Notes under the pieces: model-generated
The model's database searches: none
What the model was told of the DNA's origin: nothing
The model's input: the letters and a program-made list of their open reading frames with translations, nothing else
Shown: positions 52,639 to 63,183 of the stretch, piece after piece
Position numbering within the stretch: the first letter of the stretch is position 1
Layout: each line of letters opens with the position of its first letter
Origin: Prostheceraeus crozeri
Taxonomy: Eukaryota; Platyhelminthes; Polycladida; Euryleptidae
Assembly: GCA_907163375.1 (NCBI GenBank)
Contig: CAJQUW010010388.1
Span: 98,403-162,402 of the forward strand
Direction: 5' to 3'
DNA length: 64,000 nt
Made by a program: the position numbers and the translations under genes

Positions 52639-54190
52639 ATGCTAATATATTTTTCCAATGTGAATAATATGGAAAGTGAAAATAAGGACTCGTTTCTAAT
52701 CTACTTGCCCAGTAATGCTTCTATGAATAAATTTCCCAAAAATAAACCATCAGACTATCGAGTAGAATTAAATCGGCCACTGCATTTAGAAGGTGAATGG
52801 GAAGTTGGCGTTTCTAGTATTTGCTATGATAGCAATATTCAGAATGTGAATGATTTGGAAGAAATGATATTGACTCCTCGCACCCATGATGGAATAACGA
52901 TGAATAATGCATTTCAGTTCCCATACAATTTAACATCAGATGGAAAGTGGAACTATGAATGGATTCAGATAAAATCAGATTCTTATGAGCCATTTGGGAA
53001 TGAGAAAATTATTAAGGCATTCAACAGTGGTAATACTTCCATCATGAAGAATAAAAATCAGAAAGCTTATGAGTTTACTATCTATCATTGGAGTGGGAGA
53101 CAGTTCCTCCGCTTTCATTCTTTTACTAAAGGTCTTACGCTGAGGTTGGATAGTGAATTCTATCCACATCTTGGTTTTGGTCATGGACTACATCTAACGT
53201 CAATTGCTACTGCAAATGTTAAAAAAGTTTATTCAACTCGAATCAACAAATTTCATTATAGATTTAAAATATTTGATGAAGATGTTGTAGAATGCGAAGA
53301 ACGCATCATTTTGAAAAAGCGTGGTGTTCAACCTTTATCACTTATTGAGTTAGTAAAACGATGGAATGAGACTGTGGGTAAGAAGTATGGAGAGGAAAAT
53401 TATGGCGGACAAAAATAAGTTGGTTATTCAGAAATATAATGACAAACTTACAGTTTATTTCTCTCCAACCTTGCGTCATTTTGTAAGACATTATACGCCT
53501 ATTATTGGAAGCGGTGTGGTGTATGGTTCTCATGAATATCACACTAAAGCTGATTCAGTTAATGATGAATGGTGGGTGGACATCTATGGCGATCGCATCA
53601 AGAAAATTTACCAGTCTTATGAAGAATCTAAAGTTGCTATCAATATAATGCCGCGTCTATATCATACAGTTGAAAGCTTCATTCATGTAGTAAATCCTTA
53701 TATACAACAGAAGTTGAAGCATGTGATGAAAAGTAAATATGATGTAAAGACACACCACATTTCGTTTTCAATTGAAAAACAACGCGTTGTTCTGAAACTG
53801 GGTGATGACATTCAATGTCAATTGAGTAAAAATTTGAAAAAACTCTTTGGCTTTTCAATGCTACAAACTGTGTTTGCTGCTGCGCATACGATTGGTATAG
53901 AAACACCAATGACACTTGATAAACATGAACAACACCTTTACATTCAAAGTGATTTGATTTTACCTATTTCTGTTGGCGAGAAAAAAGAATACATTTTACG
54001 TGATTTCATTCATGATAAAGACGCTTCATATGGAATAGTCGAGAAGATGTTTGAATCTATTTTCTATCATCCCGTCGTCAAACAAACTATACCCTCTATT
54101 GCTATCAAAATTACCAATGGTTTACAAGAGTGTATCCATGTGAAAGATACTAAATCCCTCGTAACTTTAGTGTTTCGGAAAACAAAGTGA
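52639..54190 (+). CDS. Polinton virion/attachment-type protein B
   Basis: Second member of the same family: SFLIYLPSNASMNKFPKN, PSDYRVELNRPLHLEG and EWEVGVSSICY open the gene, and HHISFSIEKQRVVLKLGDD, KKLFGF and a C-terminal LVTLVFRKTK close it. The sequence is carried in two overlapping reading frames, each with its own ATG. This may be a natural two-gene arrangement or a single gene with about one break; I cannot decide. An AATAAA lies about 30 nt downstream of the stop. Function as for protein A is inferred only. Confidence 0.55.
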
Positions 54191-54204
54191 AGTCATTGTG
54201 ATAT

Positions 54205-54222
54205 GTTTATTGAAATAAAAAT
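54205..54222. terminator. Bidirectional polyadenylation signal
   Basis: GTTTATTGAAATAAAAA reads AATAAA on both strands. It ends the plus-strand protein B transcript and lies about 150 nt past the PolB stop on the minus strand. Confidence 0.6.
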
Positions 54223-54369
54223 ATGTATATGAAAAAGTCTTTTCACAGATATAGGGGGAATGGGCTGACTGTAGGCATATATTCACAAGGAAGAAACGAT
54301 CTCATGCGATACATAAAACAACCATGTATATCTACAAAAAGCAACATCAAAATACTGAGTTTAAGTTGA

Positions 54370-57300
54370 TTATGTCAATACATCTCCTGAATGTGGTAGC
54401 GTGAGTTTTATTCTTTTGGGTGGAGGTATGTTTGTGTCAGGATGTCCATGTGGAAGAGATGTGTTATGTCCTATCCAACACCTCTTATCCTCCCATGCTG
54501 AAAGTGCTCGTTTCTTGAACGTGTACGTTTTCACAGTATGAACTTGAGATTTTAAGATTGTCATATTGACAAACGTTATAGTTTTATTTTTATAGGCCTT
54601 CTTATAGGACCGATGTTTCATTTTATGAACAATGGATTTTGATATACCTTTAGCACGCTTAATACTATCTGCACATTCTTTTAGTTTCATGGAATACATT
54701 TTAGGACGGAGGAGAATCATTTCATCTATTTCCTTTCCTGCTGTTTCATCCTTAAAACAACCAAGTTTGGCTTTATTCTGTATGGAATAGAGTGGATGAG
54801 TGGGATTGTAGTTAGATGTATCGAAATATTTTTCTAATGACTTACCTACTTCATTAAAATTTAAATCTTTTTGAGTGGTAATTCCTAAAAAGAAACTATC
54901 TGTATCACCACCCAGCAAGCGAACCTCTTTTACGAGAGGGCATGGTTTTAATATTTTGTAGAAGAGTTGATACATTTCAAGCTTGGAATAATCTAAAACG
55001 GCTTGCCCAATATAGATGGGTTTGCACAACTCAACTTCTGATTTAATCATTTTAACACCTACAAGATCCTCATCGATGATGTCTCTATCAATGAAAAGAG
55101 GTGATGAGGTCAATTTGTGATATTTTTGTTCATCAACGACTAGTTTGTAATTCATACGTTTTCTAACATCCTCCATGGTCTTTCCGAATAGACTATTATT
55201 CTTATATTTATAAAAATCCTTTTCAAAATTATTTTGGGCGAGTGCACGTTTTTGACTGTTACTATCTATGTAGGGTTTGAGGAAGGCTTTCTGTCTAAAT
55301 TTGATAATGCGGTGAACTGACTTTAGAAGCATGCCCATTTCTAAATAGAATTTTAATATGCAGAAGTGTACGAGATAATTTTTCTTATCATATTGGGTGA
55401 GTAAAAGTTTGCGGCATGGTTTGTACCTTGGCTGTCCACACTCTGTTAAGTTATTATGAAATTGTGACATGAATGGTGAAAACATATCTTCAGTCACTTC
55501 GCCAGATTCAGGTGCGAGTGGGAAATCAGCAGTTTTATTTTTAATACTATTTGGATAAATCAAATCCACTTCAAAATAATATCCCCAATCACCTTCATCT
55601 GGAATATTCAGTATGTTTGAAGGGTTGGAGTAATACTCAAGCTCATTTTGATTTAACCAACTAAACTCGGAATGAGGTAGTGGTTTAGACAGTGAACTGC
55701 CATATAAATTATTTTGGTCATAGTACTTTAGGTGGATATGATCATCACCTACTGTTTCAGATTTTATATGATGTTTATTTACAAATGTGAGACCACCGCG
55801 TATTCCGCGCTCAAATATATTATACATCTCCGGGTCTTGTAAGAGATGAATGGTCTCACCAGTCATTTTAAAGGCTGATTTAAAGGACATGGCTGGTAGA
55901 CTGACAAAGTGGATAGGATCTAATTTGTCTTCTTCTAATGCCACTCGTCGAAACTCCTGAAAGACATCAGCCAGCAAAATGACATCTAATTCTAAGTAAG
56001 CGATCATATAATCGCCAAACGTTTTACAATTAAATTTTAACCATGCCTCTTGAGCATGTTCATAGTCCTCTACTGGACAATCTTCACCCGTCAAATCGTT
56101 TTTGAATTTGTCAATGGAAGGAAGGGTTGTTTCATTTAGTTTAGACATTGAGCTAAAATACGCATAAGGAAAGACTCCTTTGCGAGTGATTATTTCATCC
56201 GTTAAGTTTGGATAGTGTTTCTTCAAAGTTTGACTATGGGGAAGAAACTTGAGATTACGAACGAGAGAAGCTAGTGACGCTGACATGAATTGAAATGAAT
56301 CTAAAAATTTTATTTCGAAGAAGACTGTCTTATTTTCTTTAGTTTTATCTACTGGTACTTTTGCTGTCATTGCCATGAATTTTTCTCTCGTTTGTGCTAT
56401 TACATTAAACTGCCACGATTTCATCTGGCTCAACCCTCCTTTTATGAGCATATGACTGTCATAGCCCTTAAAGTTATGAAAAATGACGGGTAGTACACGA
56501 CGTCTCAACCTAAGTGAAAAGTTACATTTGGAGCAGAGTGCGTTTCTAAATTTACCAGTGATGTGATCATGATCACGCACTTTCTTAATTTTATCGTCAT
56601 CAAACGTTTTATGACATTTAGGACAGGATGTGCAACTTTCAAATTTTTGTTTGTCTTCATCTGACATATGTAGTGACTTACGCTGCAATTGGGAATCATA
56701 TGATTGTTGAAATTTTGCAGCTTTATCGAGAAATTCTAGAAATTTTGAAATGCAATCTTCACCTTGCCAAGTATGCATTTTGTTTTGTCTATTCCTAAAG
56801 TGGTCATGCCATACTTCATAGCAGGATATGGCTGCTGGCTTGTGGATGATATCATCAATGTAGCATTCTATGTCTGCGTAAATGACACGCAGGGGACTTA
56901 ATTCGTCACCATTATCCCTATGTGAAAATATTTTATCTTTGGGCATGCGTTCCATTTGTAATTTACCTCGCTTGCACCATTCATAGTGAGTTTCAAATTT
57001 ATCTTTACTCCAAAATGAGCGGATGCAGCGGTCGCATACAAAATGTTCACCTCTTTTAGAGTGCCCCAAGTGAGTGTACAAGCGAGAGATTTTGGGAATA
57101 CCACAGTAGTGCCATTCCTCGCTATCATCTTGTTTTACTAATAAGAGGTTGACTACACGTTCATAACAAGTTGAACGTGAATTATAGCGGGCACCCTTCA
57201 ACCCCTTCTCCCACACGTGAACGACAATTTTAATCTTATTATGTTTTTCGAACGTTTCTACATCTTTGATTTTCATGTTGTTACTATCACAACCTTCAAA

Positions 57301-58342
57301 GTCTAGTTCATCCTCCCACTGTCTATAGCTATAGGTGCGATCTCGATGCGCGTTGATATCATTATAGTGAAGGATGGATAGGACTGCATATTTGAAACAC
57401 TGTGATTTACAATCAACATTGATGACAGCTTTCTTATTATACAACGTTTTTGGAAGTTTAAATGTGCCTCGAGCTGCATGACTTTCTAATAGGGAAATTT
57501 TGAATATGGCTGAGTCCACACCATCAAAAATGAGAGCGCTGTCGCGTTGATTGAATTTATCTACATTTGATTTTAAACATTGAATGTGAAAATTTAGCCA
57601 AGACTCGCAGTCTACAACTTCGGTTGCGGAAGAGGAAGGAATATGAAACTGTATTCTCTCCGTCACTTGACCCGTTTGAAAATCTATTTTAATATATTTT
57701 AGTTTTAGGTAGATGAGCGCCTTCATTCTAAAATTGTCTAAATTATTGAAGAGCGCTTCGATAATGTTAGAATTTTGAAGGAGCCACTCAGGAAAATCTA
57801 CAATTTGAGTATTGGACTCCATGCAGTAGTCGCGTACTAAATTATTATGTGAAACATTAATGAGGGAGATGGTAGAGGTACCGTTGGTGTAGTGATCATT
57901 TGCATGCGTGTGTTGAAGTCTGTGCGAAGATCGCTGAAAGTGACTATCAAAAGAAAGAGGGCACAAATCGCAAGGAAAGGAGATGTCATCGTCAGAATCA
58001 ACTTCACCTCCGGAGATTGACGCCGCTTTGCGTTGACACACACGTTGTTTGATGTGTCGAAGGAGACTGTGCTTCCTTGTAAACATATGTCCGCAGTCGG
58101 CACATTCCCACTCGTTGCCTTGCCGCGAGAGTCCTGAGCTGGAACTCACATCACCTGAAAGAGAAATCATTCTTTCATCTCTGTTCAAGCCTCAGTGTAG
58201 TGTTACAACCTACCTTGACTCAATAACTCTAAACTTTCCTCGAGAAGAGAGGGCGTTGGTGATGAAGTTGATGTCTGAAATTGAGGAAGATGCTATTAGT
58301 CACACGTTTGAGGGAGATGAGAGGAAATTTTCAACTTACCAT
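54370..58342 (-). CDS. polB: Polinton DNA polymerase B (about 1282 aa, spliced)
   Basis: Family B, protein-primed type. Likely exons on the minus strand: the ATG alone at 58342-58340 followed by GTAAGT; 58274-58214; 58154-54370. The spliced start reads MTSTSSPTPSLLEES. Domains: two C2H2-like fingers (CADCGHMFTRKHSLLRH and CDLCPLSFDSHFQRSSH), a 3'-5' exonuclease motif YADIECYID, an endonuclease-VII-like HNH insert (CPKCHKTF, RDHDHITGKFRNALCSKCN) as seen in other Polinton polymerases, PolB motif A YYDQNNLYGSSL, motif B KNNSLFGKTME and motif C GGDTDSF. The tail is basic with PPPKRIKL. All catalytic motifs are present and the frame is open, so the gene looks whole. It would replicate the element from a protein primer. 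Confidence 0.92.
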
Positions 58343-58477
58343 TTCAACGAAATCAAGTTTAAGGTTGATACTTCTACAAGATAGAGACTTCACTCAAATA
58401 ATAGTCAAAGAGAGAGATCGTGCGTTCGTCACTTGTATGATTCACAGATTAAATGAAATGACCTGAATGTCACTTTG

Positions 58478-58540
58478 CTTATATACTTTCATCCTCTTCA
58501 TTCATTGGATGTTCATTCTGATTGGCTGCTTGTGTATACT
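58478..58540. promoter_or_regulatory. Divergent promoter of PolB and the 145-aa gene
   Basis: TATATAAG on the minus strand (58485-58478) lies about 136 nt upstream of the PolB ATG. A weaker TATACTTAAG on the plus strand at about 58533 lies 65 nt upstream of the ATG at 58599. A CCAAT-type ATTGG occurs at about 58505 and 58520. Confidence 0.6.
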
Positions 58541-58598
58541 TAAGAATTAGAAAAATGTTAAAGTTATCATTATTCAAAGTCAGCATTTCAAAGACAAC

Positions 58599-59036
58599 AT
58601 GACAAGTCCTCCAACAACACCAAATACCGCATTGGAGTTCTCCTCTCCATATACATCAGCAAAGGTGCTCGTTACAGCAAATGCACCAAGAAAGGCGAAG
58701 GTGGAGAAGACATACAATCTCGACAATATACGAAAGTTATCATTATCGGAGGAGGATGAAGAGGAGTTGCCCGACCTAACAGGCATACGGTGGAAATATT
58801 TACAATATGATGCCGAAGGGGTGATGGAGATGACCAGCAAGTCGCACTTGCATCAAATATGGGAGTGGTACACCCCTAACTCCCAACCGCGAACCGTGGC
58901 GGAGTGGGCGTACATTGAGAAAGTGAGGGACGCTGCAGAAGAACGTTTAAAGCAGCTCAACTGTTTTTGTAATCTATGTGAAGCCAGACTCTGGGACGAT
59001 ATTGACGATGAAGACCTTTTGAAATACATGCCATAA
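58599..59036 (+). CDS. Polinton 145-aa acidic protein with Cys pair
   Basis: ATG 58599, last gene of the element. A Thr/Ser/Pro-rich start (MTSPPTTPNTALEFSSP), a basic patch (APRKAKVEK), an acidic stretch (SLSEEDEEELPDL), then a compact helical C-terminal domain (HLHQIWEWYTPN, EWAYIEKVRDAAEERLKQL) with CFCNLCEARLWDD. Family not recognised. Divergent from PolB and sharing its promoter, so it is probably expressed together with it. AATAAA follows the stop directly (about 59035). Confidence 0.6.
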   Translation: MTSPPTTPNTALEFSSPYTSAKVLVTANAPRKAKVEKTYNLDNIRKLSLSEEDEEELPDLTGIRWKYLQYDAEGVMEMTSKSHLHQIWEWYTPNSQPRTVAEWAYIEKVRDAAEERLKQLNCFCNLCEARLWDDIDDEDLLKYMP

Positions 59037-59095
59037 TAAATGTTTATTTCGTATTATCTTTGCTTTCATACTGACTTACTTGAATGGGGTTTTAG

Positions 59096-59711
59096 TGAAT
59101 AATTTAACCATGTATACTTTTTCATTTGGAAATAGTAGCACGCTTAGTCTAACTTGTAAATCTAAAAACATTTCATATGGACGATGATGGTAGATGAAAT
59201 AGTGTCAAATAAATTAAGATAGCTTACACTTCTGATACAGGGATAGCAATCGACTGCGATCCATGTGTAAAGAGCTTGTTAGACTACGGATGGGCTTAAG
59301 TGGATGATTTAACCATGTATACTTTTTCATTTGGAAATATTAGCACGCTTAGTTTAACTTGTAAATCTTATAACATTTCATATGGACGATGATGGTAGAT
59401 GAAATAGTGTCAAATAAATTAAGATAGCTTACACTTCTGATACAGGGATAGCAATCGACTGCGATCCATGTGTAAAGAGCTTGTTAGACTACGGATGGGC
59501 TTAAGTGGATGATTTAACCATGTATACTTTTTCATTTGGAAATAGTAGCACGCTTAGTCTAACTTGTAAATCTAAAAACATTTCATATGGACGATGATGG
59601 TAGATAAAATAGTGTCAAATAAATTAAGATAGCTTACACTTCTGATACAGGGATAGCAATCGACTGCGATCCATGTGTAAAGAGCTTGTTAGACTACGGA
59701 AGAGAGAAGTG
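59096..59711. repeat. 205-bp tandem repeat, three units
   Basis: AACCATGTATACTTTTTCAT recurs at 59106, 59311 and 59516, an exact 205-bp period with very few differences. The unit ends in GCTTGTTAGACTACGGA. The third unit passes directly into sequence related to the 10.3 kb locus. It lies beyond the last Polinton gene. Confidence 0.95.
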
Positions 59712-60215
59712 TGTTATGTTGCGTGTGGCGCGTGAGTGTCCTCCCATTTCATTCCATTCATCAATTCGTCTCATTGATAGAGACAGGTAGAACTCATGGT
59801 TCTCATAACGTATGCAATGGAAAGTTTTAGGCAACCTTCGACAGTTGGCCTAAATGTCGCTCCCTGACGCGAATGCATGCTACGTTGAGACAGAGGCAAT
59901 CACTTGCAAACATGACGCAGAGAGGTTTAACAAGATTGACCATTGCCGAATGTCCCTTGCGGTATACATAGCTACGGGTTTCACCGCCGCCCTTTACAGG
60001 AACGCCCGTCGAAAGGAAGTATTACACCGAACTTCATTTGCAACGTTCAAGTTGACTGATAGCAGATTCAACTTAATGATAGTATTCGCCAGTCCGAAGA
60101 CTGCCCAGGGCAAACCGCGAGGAGGTTCTATCATGTCTTGCCCCATGGTGGCCCTTAAGAGAGCCGATGGTTCGTTCTCGGGAGTAACAAAAGATGACTA
60201 TTGGCTTGAATAGTC
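59705..60215 (-). repeat. Diverged relative of the 10.3 kb 3' module
   Basis: GAGAGAAGTGTGTTATGTTG then CGTGTGGCGCGTGAGTGTCC and CATTCCATTCATCA (59703-59770) matches 10319-10380. GGCCCTTAAGAGAGCCGATG then GTTCGTTCTCGGGAG (60150-60187) matches 10455-10490. In between, a block GTTCAAGTTGACTGATAGCA to CCAAACCGCG-type text recurs at about 60545, 61930 and 62355. No intact gene; a duplicated, decayed copy of the SIM-locus 3' region. Confidence 0.75.
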
Positions 60216-60314
60216 AATAGGTATGACGGTTAGGTTCTCGTATACCCTATCCGCCTAAGCTCGTGGTGGTGCATCTGGCACCTTTCGGATGCGGGTGGTA
60301 TTTGGAGTCACACC

Positions 60315-60449
60315 TCATCCCGTCCAAACGATCCTCTTGATCTTCCCCTTCTTCTCATCCTCATCCCACTCGTCGAGGATGACGAACTCGGGAATACCGT
60401 TGTCTTCATCAGTGAAGACGGGAATATTGTCGGCAGATGTCGCTTCCAT
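60315..60449 (-). CDS. 44-aa acidic SIM-like microprotein
   Basis: A short but convincing gene. TATATAAG (minus strand) lies 41-48 nt upstream of ATG 60449. The protein begins MEATSADNIPVFTDEDNG, contains PEFVILDEWDEDE (about residues 20-32), and ends in a basic KKGKIKRIVW segment. FVIL followed by a run of acidic residues is a SUMO-interacting-like motif, the third kind found in this locus family. The codons are GC-rich compared with the flanks. No homologue is recognised. It lies within the decayed right-hand relative of the inverted-repeat locus, and may be a working remnant. Confidence 0.55.
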   Translation of the reverse strand: MEATSADNIPVFTDEDNGIPEFVILDEWDEDEKKGKIKRIVWTG

Positions 60450-60489
60450 CGTGACTTCAAATTGAATGAGAAGCGCTACAATCTTCTGG

Positions 60490-60497
60490 CTTATATA
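60490..60497 (-). promoter_or_regulatory. TATA box of 44-aa gene
   Basis: Minus-strand TATATAAG, same octamer and similar short leader as the other genes of this locus family. Confidence 0.6.
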
Positions 60498-60608
60498 GGG
60501 TTTTCAACAATGAATTGCTCAACAGCGAATCAGAATGCTTCAGGGATAGCAATCGACTGCATAATGTTCAAGTTGACTGATAGCAGATTCAACTTAATGA
60601 TAGTATTC

Positions 60609-61700
60609 GCCTAGGTCCGGGGGGGGCGGGCGGGGGCCGGGGGGTCGGCGCGCGGGGCGAGGGGGCATTTTGGCTGTTTATTCTGTTGGTTGGGGGGGCT
60701 TTTTGTTTGTTTATTTTTTGAGGTTTGGTTTTTTTTGTGTTTTGTTTTAGTTGGTACGGGTTTAATATGTGTTTTTTTTTGGGGTTGGTGTTGTTGGGGA
60801 GTTTTCTTTTGGTTGGGTGGTGTTGTTGTTTGTTTTTTGTTTTAGGGGGAGCGGGGTGGTGGGTGGGTTTTTTGTCGGGTAGTGTTTGTGGTGTGTGTCG
60901 TTTGACTTATGTTTGGGTGTTGTGCGTTTGTTTTTTTTTGAAAATGTCATTTTGTTTGTTTTTTGTTTGTTTGTATGGTCGTAGTTAGTTGGTAATGCGG
61001 TTTATGCGGTTGTGTGTTTTTTTTGTGGGTTGAGATTCCAGGGTGGTTCAGTTAGGCGTGGGGGTGAATGTGGGGGCAGGCGGCGTTGGGGCCGTGGGGG
61101 TGTGGTTGGGGGGGGGTGGGTGGGGGGGGGGGGGGAGGATTGGAGTGTGGGTGCTGGGGGGGGTGGTAGATTGTTGGAGTGTGGTTTGGGGTGGGGGATG
61201 TGGGTCGGGGGGCGGGGGCGGGGAGTGGGGGGGGGGGGGGGGGGGGTTTGGGTGGTGGTATTATTGTGGTTTAGTGGTGTGTGACGTAGTGGTTTGGTGG
61301 TGTGGGCGGTTGGTTGGGGATGGGGGGGGGGGGGAGTTGTTGTTAGGTGGGTATTTAGTTTTTGCGACTCTTTGTTTCTTTTGGTGTGTTGTTTTGGGTG
61401 GGGGGGGTGTGGGACGGGGGGGTGGTTTGTGTGGTGTGTTCGTGTTTGTTTGGTTGCTGATGTTTGGTTTATGATTTTGGTTTTGTGATTTGATTTGTTT
61501 GGGTAGGTAGGGGGTTTGTGTTTGTGGGTTTTTTTTTGGTTTGTTTGTTTTTTGGTATTTGTTGTTTGTTTGTGGTGTTTCGGTTTTGTTGGGTGTTGTG
61601 GGGGTTTCTAGGATTTTGGGTGAGATTTTATGGATTGTTGTTTGTTGTTTGTTTGTTTGATTATTTCGTTGGGAAAGGGGCTTATTCTTTAATTGTATTT
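60609..61700. other. 1.1-kb tract almost free of A and C on the plus strand
   Basis: Long G runs (up to about 18) and TG/TTTG-rich text with very few C or A; it begins with a GGGGGGGCGGGCGGGG segment. No repeat unit is visible. The apparent ORFs (to 143 codons) are Gly/Val/Trp or Phe/Cys low-complexity and unsupported. The tract is either a real strand-skewed G-quadruplex-forming region or a low-quality consensus. Confidence 0.8.
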
Positions 61701-61984
61701 TATAATGCTCCATATAGGTAATGTGGGTGAGATATATATAATTATAATAAGATGAAGATATCATAAGAAAAGTAAAAAGTACGAGATAAATAATTAAAAT
61801 AAAAAGTAATGGACTTAAAAAAAATTTAAGGAAATGAGAATTCTCAGTCAAATAAGTGAAAAGAATTAAATAGAGTATAAAAAGAAGGTAAGATGAATTC
61901 ATAATAACAAAAGCGCATCGAAGATCTGCCCAGGGCAAAACCGCGAGGAGGTTCTATCATGTTCCCCCTTGCCCATGGTGGCCT

Positions 61985-62302
61985 TTAAGGTGCCGATGAG
62001 TTGTTCTCGGGGGTCGTATCCTTCAGCCTACCAAATTTGCTGAGAGAGTCAAAGACTCTCTTCTTTGGTAGCACTGTACGATTCAACACTAAATGGCATG
62101 TGAGTATATAGAGAGGAATGTTTGGCGCCATTCCGTTGGGATTGGCAGCAGTTGCTGTCATCGGATGGCCAATCCGAGCAAGATTGTTGTGGACTCTGTC
62201 TTGCTCCTCTAGCCTGACAAACTCCTCAAATAAATTTCGCGGCCTTAGCTGCGGTCCGCGAGGAGAGCTAACTTGACTGTTCGGCGGCTGCATGAGTGAC
62301 AT
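61985..62302 (-). CDS. Small 105-aa protein of the right-hand locus
   Basis: ATG 62302 lies three bases after a splice acceptor (TTCTCATTTCAG), the same layout as the 11689 gene. The protein reads MSLMQPPNSQVSSPRG, FEEFVRLEEQDRVHNNLARI, GHPMTATAANPNG, then LTCHLVLNRTVLPKKRVFD and a TTPENNSSAP tail. DRVHNNLARIGHPMTA resembles RNAIHATLRMRGHPIST in the fragment at 62606-62851, so the two may be duplicates. Function unknown. Confidence 0.4.
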   Translation of the reverse strand: MSLMQPPNSQVSSPRGPQLRPRNLFEEFVRLEEQDRVHNNLARIGHPMTATAANPNGMAPNIPLYILTCHLVLNRTVLPKKRVFDSLSKFGRLKDTTPENNSSAP

Positions 62303-62605
62303 GAACTGAAATGAGAAGAGGCCAGTGGTTTATTTTACCCTCTAAACGCGACGCAACGTTCAAGTTGACTGATAAGCAGATTCAACTTATGATAGTATTC
62401 CGCCGTCCGAAGACTGCCCAGGGCAAACCGCGTGGTGGTTCTATTCATGTTTTGCCCCCTAGGTGGCCCTCTAAGAGAGCCGAATGGTTCGTTCTCGGGA
62501 GTAAATTGATGGGGGGTGGGGTTGAAGGCAGGCAAAGTTCAGCAAGAAAATGATATGCTATTAGAAATAGGATTACTATCTATTTACTTTTTCACCTTAC
62601 CAAGG

Positions 62606-63183
62606 TTAGTCCTCCGTAGGCAGTCTCGCGGGTTCCTGATTGAAAATTGTGGAGATAGGATGCCCGCGCATTCTTAGTGTAGCGTGGATGGCATTTCTTG
62701 TTCGGATGTCCATGATAGCATACAATGCTTTCGTCCAGGTTTTATGGACGAGGGGACTTCGGCCGGCCAGATGGTTATCCGAATGAGGGATGTGGAACTC
62801 AAAAAACGATCCTTCATTCACACGTTCCCACTCATCCCTCATGCGCTCCAACTTCTACACGCCTGGCATCTCATCACCCCCGGCCGAGCACAGGTCTCTC
62901 CAACTCAACATGTCCTTCGCTCTCAACACACTCATCTCCTTATTCATGCTCTCAAACTTCGCTTCTGCCTCTCCCATTTTCCTCTCCGCAGCACTCGCCC
63001 TCTTCTCACACTCATCATTTTTTGTCTTCCAACACTCGCACATTCTCCTTCAACTCTTCACAACACGCCTCATACGGTTATTCTCATCTGCACACATCCT
63101 TACATTTCACCCTCCTTCATTTTTCAGCTCAGCTCAACCTACTCAACGTTCTCTCATTCACCTCTCCTCAAAACTTTCGTTAG
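62606..63183 (-). pseudogene. Decayed relative of the coiled-coil gene
   Basis: Minus strand, more than one frame. A coiled-coil stretch (CEKRASAAERKMGEAEAKFE) is followed by RMRDEWERVNEGSFFEFHIP and MDIRTRNAIHATLRMRGHP, ending near a GTAAGG donor at 62600. This parallels the coiled coil, LHIPVVGYV, DVRCYHIKIHHKED and donor order of the 10507-11689 gene. The plus-strand ORFs here are antisense shadows. It looks broken in several places. Confidence 0.5.

Larger units (their letters stand above)
41276..59095. mobile_element. Polinton/adintovirus-like element, nearly whole
   Basis: About 17-18 kb with the gene set that defines the group: PolB, chromodomain integrase, packaging ATPase, adenovirus-type protease, major capsid protein, pVI/pX-like proteins. 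Nearly all genes are open, with roughly one or two breaks overall, so the insertion looks young. The limits are estimates: the left is set where GC-rich repeats begin, the right where the 205-bp array begins. I looked for terminal inverted repeats and did not find them, so the true ends may lie elsewhere or be lost. Confidence 0.88.

Noticed and set aside
59096-59711. CRISPR-like array
   Set aside because: The units are contiguous 205-bp repeats with no spacers, in a eukaryotic context.
41276-59711. Polinton terminal inverted repeats
   Set aside because: Compared the GC-rich left zone with the reverse complement of the right zone by eye; only short G/C-run likeness was found.
61012-61938. 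Gly/Trp/Val and Asn/Pro/Thr ORFs in and opposite the G/T tract
   Set aside because: Low-complexity readings of strand-skewed DNA.
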